Shown here one piece after another: positions 27,340-34,081 of a stretch of 39,294 nt of DNA (position 1 is its first letter; the number at the start of each line of letters is the position of its first letter). The notes beneath the pieces are model-generated. The model searched no databases. It had not been told where the DNA came from and saw only the letters and a program-made list of their open reading frames with translations. The position numbers and the translations under genes are program-made. The stretch covers positions 1-39,294 of IMG/VR virus record IMGVR_UViG_3300042309_001715. One strand, 5' to 3'. The DNA is from a virus.

Positions 27340-27537
27340 ATGACCAAGACACACAAACTCACCCGCAAGCACATCGCCAGCGAATACGCAGACAGCGATG
27401 GCTACTGGATCGACCTCAAGGCCGGATGGCGTTGGGAGGGCGATCACGTTCACGGCATCCACGAAGACACACGCAGCGCGGCCTATGCCGAGCGCGTGAT
27501 TGCCTGCGGCTGCGCTCAATGCAAGGATGCGGTATGA
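27340..27537 (+). CDS. Small hypothetical protein with C-terminal Cys pair, 65 aa
   Basis: ATG 27340 in a GAGGACGCACAATG context. 'TRKHIASEYADSDGYWIDLKAGWRW' and 'GDHVHGIHEDTRSAAYAERV' are followed by CGCAQC, a possible metal knuckle. It overlaps the next gene by ATGA, which begins with another CPHC pair. No known family. Confidence 0.55.
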   Translation: MTKTHKLTRKHIASEYADSDGYWIDLKAGWRWEGDHVHGIHEDTRSAAYAERVIACGCAQCKDAV

Positions 27538-27701
27538 AATGCCCACACTGCAACAAGACCCTGCCCGCGCACATCGTGGACACCCGCGCAACCGGGAGCA
27601 AGGGAGGCAAGGTCAAGTCGCCGCTCAAGGCCCGCAGCAGCGAGCAGGCCCGCGCCGCCATCATGGCCCGATGGGCCAAGCACAAGCGTCCTGCCATTTG
27701 A
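27534..27701 (+). CDS. Small CPHC basic protein, 55 aa
   Basis: ATGA overlap. It begins MKCPHCNKTLPAHIVDTRAT and continues with a basic, disordered segment (GSKGGKVKSPLKARSSEQAR) and a helix ending WAKHKRPAI. One CxxC alone cannot make a zinc ribbon, but a dimer or partner could. The KGG-like stretch echoes the gene at 25861. Confidence 0.5.
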   Translation: MKCPHCNKTLPAHIVDTRATGSKGGKVKSPLKARSSEQARAAIMARWAKHKRPAI

Positions 27702-27725
27702 CCGATTTCTGGTTTGTGGTAATCT
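27698..27725 (+). promoter_or_regulatory. Candidate promoter before the head operon
   Basis: TTGACC (27698-27703), 16-nt spacer, TAATCT (27720-27725) directly after the last cargo gene. The -10 is weak and there is no palindrome in the spacer. It would start transcription about 10 nt before the GTG at 27743. Confidence 0.35.
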
Positions 27726-27742
27726 CCGCGCCATGAGCCTAC

Positions 27743-28372
27743 GTGCCGCCCGGAGTCGTGATAACCCACGATTCCAAACACGCTGACCCCGCTGATTACA
27801 ACGAAGCATCCTGCGGCCCGGAACTGCCGCACGATACTGCGGAAGATTTATTTTTAGACGCTCGCTGTCGCGTAGCCGCTCCCGCGCAGCTTGCGTCTTT
27901 CCGCGCCCTGCTGGATTGGTGGTCGCTCGAAATCTTCCGCGAGTTCTGGAAAGACTACGAAGCGCAGGAAGGCGGGGGCCAAGCCTCGCGCACCTTCGGG
28001 GATGAAGCGGCAATTCGCCTCTTACAAGCGTTGACCAACTCGCAGACACGGCAGACTGCGATGAAAGCGGAGTGCTACTTAGCCGTGATCAATCGCAAAC
28101 CGGAAAGCCAGACCGAGATTGCCAAGAAATACGGCGTGACCCGTGCCGCCGTCTCCAAGGTCATCGTCAGCATCAAAGACGATCTCGACCTCCCCACCGC
28201 GCGGCACATGAAGTCTGACACCGCCCGCGAGTCATATCGAACCCGCGCCCTGCGGGTTCACCAAATACGCAAAGAAAAATTATGCAAACAACCGAACAAC
28301 AACTCGTTCACGAAGTTCTGGGCTTCGATGTCCAGCAACTTGAAACCGCCGATGCCTGCGCCGAGCAACTAA
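27743..28372 (+). CDS. HTH-containing protein, possible late regulator, 209 aa
   Basis: GTG 27743 is the first start in frame. Residues 60-110 are helical and aromatic (FRALLDWWSLEIFREFWKDYEAQ). Residues near 136-160 (TEIAKKYGVTRAAVSKVIVSIK) are a clear helix-turn-helix of the sigma/Trp-repressor type. The C-terminus after residue 180 runs 91 nt into the next gene and looks non-native (KQPNNNSFTKFWASMSSN). It could be a DNA-binding packaging factor or a transcription regulator of the head genes; TerS is already assigned elsewhere. Confidence 0.6.
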   Translation: MPPGVVITHDSKHADPADYNEASCGPELPHDTAEDLFLDARCRVAAPAQLASFRALLDWWSLEIFREFWKDYEAQEGGGQASRTFGDEAAIRLLQALTNSQTRQTAMKAECYLAVINRKPESQTEIAKKYGVTRAAVSKVIVSIKDDLDLPTARHMKSDTARESYRTRALRVHQIRKEKLCKQPNNNSFTKFWASMSSNLKPPMPAPSN

Positions 28373-28839
28373 AGCTCGCGGCAGGGGAAGCAAACAAGAT
28401 GGCCGCTTCGGCGGTCGGCTACGGACAGATGGCGATTCGCTACGCAATTAAGGCGGGCGAGATTATGAACAAGGCCAAGGACATCGTGCCGCACGGGGAA
28501 TTTGAAAACTGGATGGAAGGCTGCGGCGTCGATGTGTCCCTGCAAACGTGCCAGCGGTGGATGAAGCTGGCAAAAGCCTCACACGTGAGGGATTTGCTCG
28601 GCAACCCCGACATTAAAACGATGACGGACGCCTATCGCGCCACAGGCATCTTGCCCGAACCGGAGCCGAAGGCCGAAGGCGGGGAAGGGGAGAAAGATCG
28701 CCCGCCCTTCACACTCTCGTTCAAGACGCAATACCATCACCCGTCTGAGTGGCAACGTGACGCGGCCCGCGACTTCCTCTACGAGTTCGACCGCTTGGCG
28801 AAACTGGCAATGCAACTCAAGACGGAGTTTGGCTTGTGA
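28282..28839 (+). CDS. DUF3102-like protein, 185 aa
   Basis: ATG 28282 lies in an A-rich context (AAAGAAAAATTATG). Residues about 45-100 (GYGQMAIRYAIKAGEIMNKAKDIVPHGEFENWME, then LQTCQRWMKLAKAS) match the DUF3102 pattern seen in phage and plasmid proteins, sometimes linked to partition or methyltransferase genes. The last 60 residues are a helical acidic domain. The role is unknown. It overlaps the 3' end of the HTH gene by 91 nt, unlike the 4-nt overlaps elsewhere. Confidence 0.65.
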   Translation: MQTTEQQLVHEVLGFDVQQLETADACAEQLKLAAGEANKMAASAVGYGQMAIRYAIKAGEIMNKAKDIVPHGEFENWMEGCGVDVSLQTCQRWMKLAKASHVRDLLGNPDIKTMTDAYRATGILPEPEPKAEGGEGEKDRPPFTLSFKTQYHHPSEWQRDAARDFLYEFDRLAKLAMQLKTEFGL

Positions 28840-28958
28840 ACGACCAACCGCGCGGGAGCATGGCAATCCCGATCTTCCTGTTTTGCTTTGCCGCCTTGGG
28901 CTTTGTCTGGTCGGTCGAGGCCACCGCGAAAGTGATCCTGCGATTGCTTGGCCTTTGA
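28836..28958 (+). CDS. Mini membrane protein, 40 aa
   Basis: GTG overlaps the previous stop (GTGA). After a short polar start, residues 9-28 (MAIPIFLFCFAALGFVWSVE) form a transmembrane helix, followed by a small amphipathic end. It lies immediately before the head-joining gene; its stop TGA is part of the TTGACA element. Unknown function. Confidence 0.45.
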   Translation: MNDQPRGSMAIPIFLFCFAALGFVWSVEATAKVILRLLGL

Positions 28959-28960
28959 CA
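28955..28960 (+). promoter_or_regulatory. TTGACA start-proximal element
   Basis: TTGACA lies 13 nt before the ATG at 28974 and contains the stop codon of the mini membrane gene. No Shine-Dalgarno motif lies between it and the start. Confidence 0.4.
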
Positions 28961-28973
28961 GTTTGGCAAAAGC

Positions 28974-29219
28974 ATGGCGCGTTCCGACTTTTACGGCTTA
29001 CCAACCGCGACTCTTACTGAGTTGCGCGACGAGTATGTCGCCGCCATCAAAGCGATTGCCACCAATGGCGTCAGCTATTCCATCGGCGGGCGCAGCCTGT
29101 CCCGCGCCAATCTCACGGAGATGCGGAACACGCTTGGCGACATTACTGCCGCTATCGACCGCGCTTCCGGTAGCCGCCGCCGCACGACCTACGCATCCTT
29201 CGCGGGCGTCCGCTCATGA
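28974..29219 (+). CDS. gpW-like head-joining protein, 81 aa
   Basis: Position directly before the lambda-type portal gene (ATGA overlap), size, and helical content (LTELRDEYVAAIKAIATNG, LSRANLTEMRNTLGDITAAI) match gpW-like head-tail joining proteins. In lambda, W follows A and precedes B, exactly as here apart from the cargo. It stabilises filled heads for tail attachment. The middle 'VSYSIGGRSLSR' is a typical hairpin. Confidence 0.75.
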   Translation: MARSDFYGLPTATLTELRDEYVAAIKAIATNGVSYSIGGRSLSRANLTEMRNTLGDITAAIDRASGSRRRTTYASFAGVRS

Positions 29220-31072
29220 ACCTTGTTGACCAGACCATCGCCCTGTTCAGCCCCCGCGCAGCCCTGCGCCGGGAGGTTGCGCGGCAGAAGCTAACGGCTT
29301 TCTCGCGTTTCGACGCGGCCAAGATTACCCGCGCCCGCCCGCAGGCCCGTCAGAATATGCCTGCCGAGCAGATCGGGGGAACCACCGAGCGCATCCGGTT
29401 AATGAATCGCGCCCGCGACTTGGATGATAACTTCTCCACTGTCCGCGCCATCCTCACGCACTTCGTCATTCACACGGCAGGCACGCTTGCCTACCAAGCC
29501 CGCACGGGCGACACGGCCCTCGACCAAGACGTTGAGGCGTATCTGAATCAATGGTTCGCCAACTGCGACTTGACCGGACGCCATTCGCTCCTTTGCCTTA
29601 CGCAACTCGTCTTTCGCGCTGTGCTGGTCGATGGCGATTGCGGCGTGATCCTTGTCCGTGACGGGGATGACCTCAAACTTCAGACCGTGACTGCCGACCG
29701 GATCGGGCGCGACATTGACCTCGACCTTAACGACACGGCCTATATCGGCGGGGTGCAGATCGACCCGCGCGGGCGTCCGCTCAAATACCGAGTGTATGAG
29801 CGCGACCGCTCAGGGCGTTATCTGAGCTTTGAGGAAATCGACGCGGAGAACTTCTGCCACATCGCCAACTTCACCCGCCCCGACGAATACCGGGGCCGCT
29901 CGGTTCTCGCCCCGATGCTGGATGACGCGCAGGACGTAGCCGACTTGATCGAATACGAAAAGCTCGCTGCGCGGTGGGCCTCCTCACAGGCGGGCGTGGT
30001 CAAGACCGAGTATGGCGCGGATGAAGAACTTGCTTCTGTGCTGCGCGGAGAGAAAGACCAGTTTGGCAACGAGATCAAGCTGACCGCCTTGGAGCCGGGG
30101 CGCATTAACTATCTGAACACGGGCGAGAGCATGGAGATGTTCAAGAGCGGCGACCGCCCTGCCGCCGCCTTCGCCAACTTCGTGCAATACTTGGAGAACC
30201 GGATGTGTCGCGCCCTTGGTGCTTCCGCTCGCGTTATCCTCGACCGCACCAGCGCAGGGCCGGAGGCGCGCAAAGACCTTCGTCAAGCCGAGCGCACGTT
30301 TGATTTCTGGCGCTACCAGTTGGAGGCGCAGTTCCTCAACAAAGTCGTGCGCCTCGCCTTGATGGATGCAGCCGCTAAACGCCTCTTGCCTAACCGCCCC
30401 GAAGTCTCGCGCGGTCAATGGCAGTGGCCGGGGTCGGTTAGCATTGACGCGGGGCGTGACGCTCGCGCCGACATCGAACTCTGGCGCATGGGCCTTGCTA
30501 CCGCCGCCGAACTCTACGGCGAGGCGGGACACGATTGGCAGGCCAGCATGAGGCAGCGCGCCAAGGAGGCGGCGTATATCCGCGAGCTTGCGGAGGAAAT
30601 GGACGTTAGCCCTGCCGAGATTAGCGGGGGCAAGGAGTCTATCGCTACCGATCCTAACCGCGCCCCGGTCACCGCCCCCGTGCCGTCCGCACCGGAGCAG
30701 GAGCTATCGCAGTTTGCGATCCCGAAAAAATACGCGCACATCAACTTCAAACCGACCGCCGCTCTCGCGGTCGAGGCAAAGCGTGGCCTTGAGTGGCGCG
30801 AGGAATACGGACGCGGAGGAACGGAAGTCGGAGTCGCCCGCGCGCGTGATCTAATGAACCGCGCCAATCTTTCACCGGACACGATTCGCCGCATGAATAG
30901 CTATTTTGCCCGTCACGAAGTCGATAAGCAGGGCGAAGGATTTAAGCCGGGGCAGGACGGTTATCCGTCTGCTGGCCGTATCGCGTGGGCCTTGTGGGGC
31001 GGCGATGCGGGCGCGTCATGGGCTGCGGCCCGCGCGGCACAGATGGATGCCGTCGATGACGATGAAGGCTAA
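29216..31072 (+). CDS. Portal protein, lambda gpB family, with extra C-terminal domain, 618 aa
   Basis: Residues 1-480 match lambda-family portals: an N-terminal FDAAKITRARP, RARDLDDNF, then VDGDCGVILVRDGD, the HIANFTRPDEYRGRSVLAPML stretch and RALGASARVILDRTSAGPEARKD. The dodecameric portal is the DNA gateway and head-tail junction. Residues about 500-605 carry an added domain (AVEAKRGLEWREEYGRGGTEVG, LSPDTIRRMNSYFARHEVDK, WALWGGDAGASWAAAR). I know this domain mainly from the N-termini of phage head-maturation proteases or from separate genes. The fusion is unusual. Confidence 0.9.
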   Translation: MNLVDQTIALFSPRAALRREVARQKLTAFSRFDAAKITRARPQARQNMPAEQIGGTTERIRLMNRARDLDDNFSTVRAILTHFVIHTAGTLAYQARTGDTALDQDVEAYLNQWFANCDLTGRHSLLCLTQLVFRAVLVDGDCGVILVRDGDDLKLQTVTADRIGRDIDLDLNDTAYIGGVQIDPRGRPLKYRVYERDRSGRYLSFEEIDAENFCHIANFTRPDEYRGRSVLAPMLDDAQDVADLIEYEKLAARWASSQAGVVKTEYGADEELASVLRGEKDQFGNEIKLTALEPGRINYLNTGESMEMFKSGDRPAAAFANFVQYLENRMCRALGASARVILDRTSAGPEARKDLRQAERTFDFWRYQLEAQFLNKVVRLALMDAAAKRLLPNRPEVSRGQWQWPGSVSIDAGRDARADIELWRMGLATAAELYGEAGHDWQASMRQRAKEAAYIRELAEEMDVSPAEISGGKESIATDPNRAPVTAPVPSAPEQELSQFAIPKKYAHINFKPTAALAVEAKRGLEWREEYGRGGTEVGVARARDLMNRANLSPDTIRRMNSYFARHEVDKQGEGFKPGQDGYPSAGRIAWALWGGDAGASWAAARAAQMDAVDDDEG

Positions 31073-31080
31073 ACTTTAAC

Positions 31081-31145
31081 GGGGGCGATTGCTTCGACCG
31101 ACTCTGCGGAGTCTGGCACGGGGGTGAAAGCCCCCCGCCTCCACC
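31081..31145 (+). ncRNA. tRNA-like / tmRNA-terminus-like RNA element
   Basis: GGGGGCG (31081-31087) pairs with CGCCTCC (31136-31142) as a 7-bp acceptor stem with a G3-U70 wobble. Discriminator A (31143) and CC follow. Next to the 3' strand is a T-arm-like hairpin, GGGGG/CCCCC with a 6-nt loop TGAAAG (31120-31135). The 5' part, ATTGCTTCGACC, resembles the conserved 5' region of tmRNA, and a GACTC-TGCG-GAGTC hairpin (31100-31113) stands where the mRNA-like domain would be. G3-U70 with A73 is the alanyl-tRNA synthetase identity. It lies in the portal-scaffold gap. It could be a charged RNA, a processing signal or a decayed ssrA end. Confidence 0.5.
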
Positions 31146-31147
31146 TT

Positions 31148-31153
31148 TTGACA
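31148..31153 (+). promoter_or_regulatory. TTGACA start-proximal element
   Basis: TTGACA lies 14 nt before the ATG at 31168 and 2 nt after the tRNA-like element. The intervening bases are A-rich, with no Shine-Dalgarno site. Confidence 0.4.
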
Positions 31154-31167
31154 GTCGCGCAAAAATA

Positions 31168-31590
31168 ATGAAGCGCGACTTTAACTGCGGCACTGGCTCC
31201 GGTGGATTTGAGCCGGGGAACACTTGCGCTGGAGGCGGTGGTGGTGGCGACTCATCGGGCGGTTCGTCCGGTGGCGGGAGTGATGAAGGTGGAGGTGGCG
31301 GAAATAGCGCGCGCGGCGAGCGATTGCGCGACCGCATTGAAGGGACTGACGCCGAGGTCAAAGCTGAACTTGCCAAAGGCAGACGAGATATAAGCCGAAT
31401 CGAAAAAAAGATCGAAGCGGTCAAGGGCAAGATCAAGGAGATTGATCAGCGCGAGCAAAATGTCCTCAAGAGTCTTCAGCAGAAAGCAGATGCGGCTACG
31501 GCGCGCAGGCAAGATTTAGACTTAAAACTTAAAGCGGTAAATGAGCGAATTGCCGCGAATAAAGCAAAACTCGCCAAGTATAAAAAATGA
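31168..31590 (+). CDS. Gly-rich N-terminus plus coiled coil, head-assembly protein, 140 aa
   Basis: Residues 1-25 contain 'CGTGSGGFEPGNTCAGGGGGG', a motif type (GGFxPGNTCAxG) that I recall at the N-termini of phage head proteins. Residues 25-50 are almost pure Gly/Ser. From 52 to 138 it is a long charged coiled coil (ISRIEKKIEAVKGKIKEIDQ). Placed between portal and protease/scaffold, with ATGA coupling to the protease, it may be a scaffold or minor head protein. The DNA is locally more AT-rich toward the 3' end. Confidence 0.6.
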   Translation: MKRDFNCGTGSGGFEPGNTCAGGGGGGDSSGGSSGGGSDEGGGGGNSARGERLRDRIEGTDAEVKAELAKGRRDISRIEKKIEAVKGKIKEIDQREQNVLKSLQQKADAATARRQDLDLKLKAVNERIAANKAKLAKYKK

Positions 31591-32654
31591 ACGAGGAAAA
31601 ACTATTAGAAGCTCTGGAAAAAGACGCCGAAGAACAAGAGGCGTTGCTAAAAGCTCTAAAGGCAAACAACAAAGAGCTTGAGTCGATTGATAAAGACCTC
31701 GATTTTGACAGGTCTTGGCAGGGCATGACCAAGACTGACTTTGCCGTGCTAAAAGGCGCGATTGATGCCGACAACGCTACCATTTCAGGCGTTAGCGTTA
31801 TCACGGTGGGCGAAGCACGCGGTCACGGGATGCAAGTGGACTCACAAACTTTGGCTGAAGTAAAAGCTGCCGCTGAGACTTATGCGGGCGGACTAAAGGT
31901 CAAAACGGATCATTTCTCCGGGTTCAACCAAATCGTCGGAACGCTCAAAAACTTCAAGATTACAGGCGATCAGCTACGCGCCGACTTGTTCCTGCTCAAG
32001 AATCACGATGCGACCGCTCGCATCTTGGAGATGGCCGAGCTTATGCCCGACACATTCGGTCTTTCGATCTCGTTCACGGGCGAGCACGAAGAGAGCGACA
32101 ACGATATTGTCTTTGCGCGCTGCACGGAGATTTACAGCGCCGATCTGGTCGATGCCCCGGCGGCTAATCCCACGGGACTCTTCAGCGCAAAGGTTGACAG
32201 CGAGAAAAAGGACATGGACGAAAAGCAATTTGCCGAAGCCCTCTCCGCTGCCCTCGCGCCGATCAACGACAAGTTGAGCGCGTTTGAGGCTTTCATGGCC
32301 GAAACCTCCACCAAGTTTGCCGCGCTGGAATACAAGCCGGAAGACGAGGAGAAAGAAATGTCCGAGGGCGAAGCCCCCGAATCCGAAGACGAGGAGAAAG
32401 AAGACATGAGCGCCAAGCTCGCCGCCGAACTCGCGGAGATCAAATCGCTCGTCACCAACTTCGGCGCGAAGCCCGTTTCGGTTGCCGTGGCCGTCGAAGC
32501 CAAGGCCGATGCCGCCGCTCCTACCAATTTCAGCGAAGCCCTTGCAGTCGTGAAGGCTGAAGGCTTGTCCGGCTCCGCCGCGACCAAAGCCGTCATCGCT
32601 CGCTTCCCCGATCTTTACCTCGCTGCCCGTAACAGCGGCATCCGCACTCTCTAA
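31587..32654 (+). CDS. Prohead protease with C-terminal scaffold domain, 355 aa
   Basis: Residues 60-200 hold the protease: VKTDHFSG with likely catalytic H109, the strand LKNFKITGDQLRADLFLLKNH, 'MPDTFGLSISF' with candidate Ser-160/162, and the ARCTEIYSADLVDAPAANPTGLF end typical of a head-maturation protease family. Residues 1-45 are coiled coil, continuing the style of the previous protein. Residues 210-355 are an acidic, helical scaffold-like region that also appears to have its own start at 32214. It cuts scaffold and itself during capsid maturation. Confidence 0.8.
   Translation: MNEEKLLEALEKDAEEQEALLKALKANNKELESIDKDLDFDRSWQGMTKTDFAVLKGAIDADNATISGVSVITVGEARGHGMQVDSQTLAEVKAAAETYAGGLKVKTDHFSGFNQIVGTLKNFKITGDQLRADLFLLKNHDATARILEMAELMPDTFGLSISFTGEHEESDNDIVFARCTEIYSADLVDAPAANPTGLFSAKVDSEKKDMDEKQFAEALSAALAPINDKLSAFEAFMAETSTKFAALEYKPEDEEKEMSEGEAPESEDEEKEDMSAKLAAELAEIKSLVTNFGAKPVSVAVAVEAKADAAAPTNFSEALAVVKAEGLSGSAATKAVIARFPDLYLAARNSGIRTL
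32194..32199 (+). promoter_or_regulatory. TTGACA element before an internal start
   Basis: TTGACA lies 14 nt before the in-frame ATG at codon 210 of the protease gene, with AAAAAGGA in between. Here it predicts an internal translation start. Confidence 0.4.
32214..32654 (+). CDS. Nested in-frame scaffold protein, 146 aa
   Basis: An in-frame ATG at 32214 (residue 210 of the protease) with an AAGGA Shine-Dalgarno site and a TTGACA element would make a separate 146-residue protein. It is acidic, helical and Ala/Glu-rich (MDEKQFAEALSAALAPINDK; YKPEDEEKEMSEGEAPESED). Lambda makes scaffold Nu3 in the same way from the 3' part of protease gene C. The scaffold shapes the prohead and is removed by the protease. 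Confidence 0.6.
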   Translation: MDEKQFAEALSAALAPINDKLSAFEAFMAETSTKFAALEYKPEDEEKEMSEGEAPESEDEEKEDMSAKLAAELAEIKSLVTNFGAKPVSVAVAVEAKADAAAPTNFSEALAVVKAEGLSGSAATKAVIARFPDLYLAARNSGIRTL

Positions 32655-32668
32655 CCAACTAAACTACT

Positions 32669-33022
32669 ATGGCATCCCAAGTTGATAACACCTCCCGCTC
32701 CTTCGTCGCCAACGCGGCGATCAGCGCCTTCCGCCTCGTCCGCCTCCATACGACCGAGAACGAAGTCGTCGCCGCGACCAATGGTCTCGCTGTCGGGTTC
32801 ACCCAGAACGACGCAAGCGCGGCTGCTGTGGTGAACGTCAAACTTTTCCACCCGACCTATATGGCGACCGTTTCCGGTGCTGGCGTTGCTGCTGGCTCGG
32901 CGGTTCACGCGGTTGCCGCTGGCACCGTGGCCTCGGCTGGTGGTGTCACGGTTGGCTTTGCGGTGAACGCGGGCACGACCAACGACATCATCGAAGTCGC
33001 GGTTCCCATGAAGAGCTTCTAA
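32669..33022 (+). CDS. Head decoration protein (DUF2190-like), 117 aa
   Basis: ATG 32669 in a CTACTATGGC context shared with the capsid gene. The chain is beta-rich (FRLVRLHTTENEVVAATNGLAVGF, VAAGSAVHAVAAGTVASAGG), the glycine/alanine-rich style of small capsid-stabilising proteins. Its place between protease/scaffold and major capsid equals lambda D. It likely binds capsid threefold sites to reinforce the head. Confidence 0.75.
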   Translation: MASQVDNTSRSFVANAAISAFRLVRLHTTENEVVAATNGLAVGFTQNDASAAAVVNVKLFHPTYMATVSGAGVAAGSAVHAVAAGTVASAGGVTVGFAVNAGTTNDIIEVAVPMKSF

Positions 33023-33041
33023 CAACTAACGACCTACTACT

Positions 33042-34004
33042 ATGGCTTACTCTAACTCCAACGCTCTTCCCCGCGCGGAAATCTCGCAGGCCGTTTTCGA
33101 GGCCGCGTCGAACTCCGCATCGCTGCCCTTCATCGGACTTGAAGTGCTTCCCGTCTATTCGGTCGCGGCTCGCTCTGGCGAATACGTCAAGATCGACCTC
33201 GGCCCCGGCGAAGCCTACAACGTCGATGCTCTTCGCACGGCCCCCGGCACGGATCGCAGCCGCGTCACCCGCCGCTTCACCACCGACAACTACGCTTGCA
33301 CCAGCTACGAACTGGAAGAGCTTTTGCCGGATGAGACGAGCGCCGACCTTGGCCGCTACTTCGATGTGGAAGTTTCGTCCGCGACCTTCCTTAACAACTC
33401 GCTCCTCATCAGCCATGAGCAGCGCGTTGCTGATCTGGTCTTTGGTTCGGGCATCAGCGCGATCAGCGCCAATGCCGCTTATACCGCAGGCAGCATCGAC
33501 ACCCTCGACATCGCCAAGGACGTTGACGATGCCCAGACCGAGCTTGCCAAGCGCAACGTGGTCGCGGACACCGTGATCCTGTCGCTCCAAGTCTTCAACC
33601 GCATCCGCCGCTCGACCAAGCTGCTCAACAACCTTTTCGGCCCCGTGAAAAACGTGGCGCAGGCCCGCCCTGCTTCCGCCGAGGAAGTTGCCGCTGCCCT
33701 CAACGTGTCGCGCGTCCTCATCGGTCGCGGTGCCCGCAACGGTGCCAAGAAGGGTCAGACCTACTCTGGTTCTTTTATCTGGGGCAACAACAAGGTTGTC
33801 GTCGCCAAGCTCGGCGCTGGTGAGTTCACCGCTGGTGGACTTGGCCGCACCCTGCTCTGGAGCGAAGATAGCCCGACGCCGCTGGTCACCGAGACTTACC
33901 GCGACGAGGCTCGCCGCTCCAACGTGATCCGCTGCCGCCAAAACACGGCTGAGAAGCTGATCGACGCAAGCTGCGCCATCGGCATCGACACCTCCTTCGC
34001 CTGA
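33042..34004 (+). CDS. Major capsid protein, 320 aa
   Basis: The gene follows decoration in lambda order and is preceded by the same CTACTATGGC start context. The chain shows N-arm (ISQAVFEAASNSASLPFIGL), an E-loop-like beta region (YVKIDLGPGEAYNVDALRTA), a spine helix (LLISHEQRVADLVFG) and the late 'FIWGNNKVVVAKLG' strand typical of capsid subunits with the HK97-type fold. Residues near the end (RRSNVIRCRQNTAEKLID) fit the P-domain end. A strong terminator follows, consistent with high expression. Confidence 0.85.
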   Translation: MAYSNSNALPRAEISQAVFEAASNSASLPFIGLEVLPVYSVAARSGEYVKIDLGPGEAYNVDALRTAPGTDRSRVTRRFTTDNYACTSYELEELLPDETSADLGRYFDVEVSSATFLNNSLLISHEQRVADLVFGSGISAISANAAYTAGSIDTLDIAKDVDDAQTELAKRNVVADTVILSLQVFNRIRRSTKLLNNLFGPVKNVAQARPASAEEVAAALNVSRVLIGRGARNGAKKGQTYSGSFIWGNNKVVVAKLGAGEFTAGGLGRTLLWSEDSPTPLVTETYRDEARRSNVIRCRQNTAEKLIDASCAIGIDTSFA

Positions 34005-34026
34005 TAATTGTTCTGTGTGTGCAAGA

Positions 34027-34051
34027 CCCCGCCCGCAAGGGCGGGGTTTTT
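34027..34051 (+). terminator. Strong intrinsic terminator after the major capsid gene
   Basis: CCCCGCCC-GCAA-GGGCGGGG, a perfect 8-bp GC stem with GCAA tetraloop, followed by TTTTT, 22 nt after the capsid stop. It would separate head genes from the sugar-modification cassette, at least partly. Confidence 0.85.
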
Positions 34052-34058
34052 CGTTTGA

Positions 34059-34081
34059 TTGACAGTCTGCCACGGGGCAGA
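34059..34081 (+). promoter_or_regulatory. TTGACA element and start-codon hairpin
   Basis: TTGACA (34059-34064) lies 16 nt before the ATG at 34081. TCTGCC-ACGG-GGCAGA (34066-34081) is a perfect 6-bp hairpin whose last base is the A of the start codon, so it could hinder translation of the first cassette gene. Confidence 0.45.

Noticed and set aside
27534-27701. Full zinc ribbon in the 55-aa CPHC protein
   Set aside because: Only one Cys pair is present in this protein, so a complete four-ligand site cannot be claimed.
28955-28979. TTGACA elements as ordinary -35 promoter boxes
   Set aside because: With 13-16 nt to the start codon, a -10 box would fall at or after the ATG and RNA would begin inside the gene; no TATAAT-like box is found at those positions.
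31073-31167. A small protein gene in the portal-scaffold gap
   Set aside because: Frames through the gap have no ATG with a ribosome site, whereas the paired stems and CCACC-like end fit an RNA element better.
32988-34073. Long antisense reading frame across the major capsid gene (361 codons)
   Set aside because: It mirrors a high-GC capsid gene, has no ribosome site or neighbours in phase, and its protein is Arg/Gly/Ala-rich shadow sequence.
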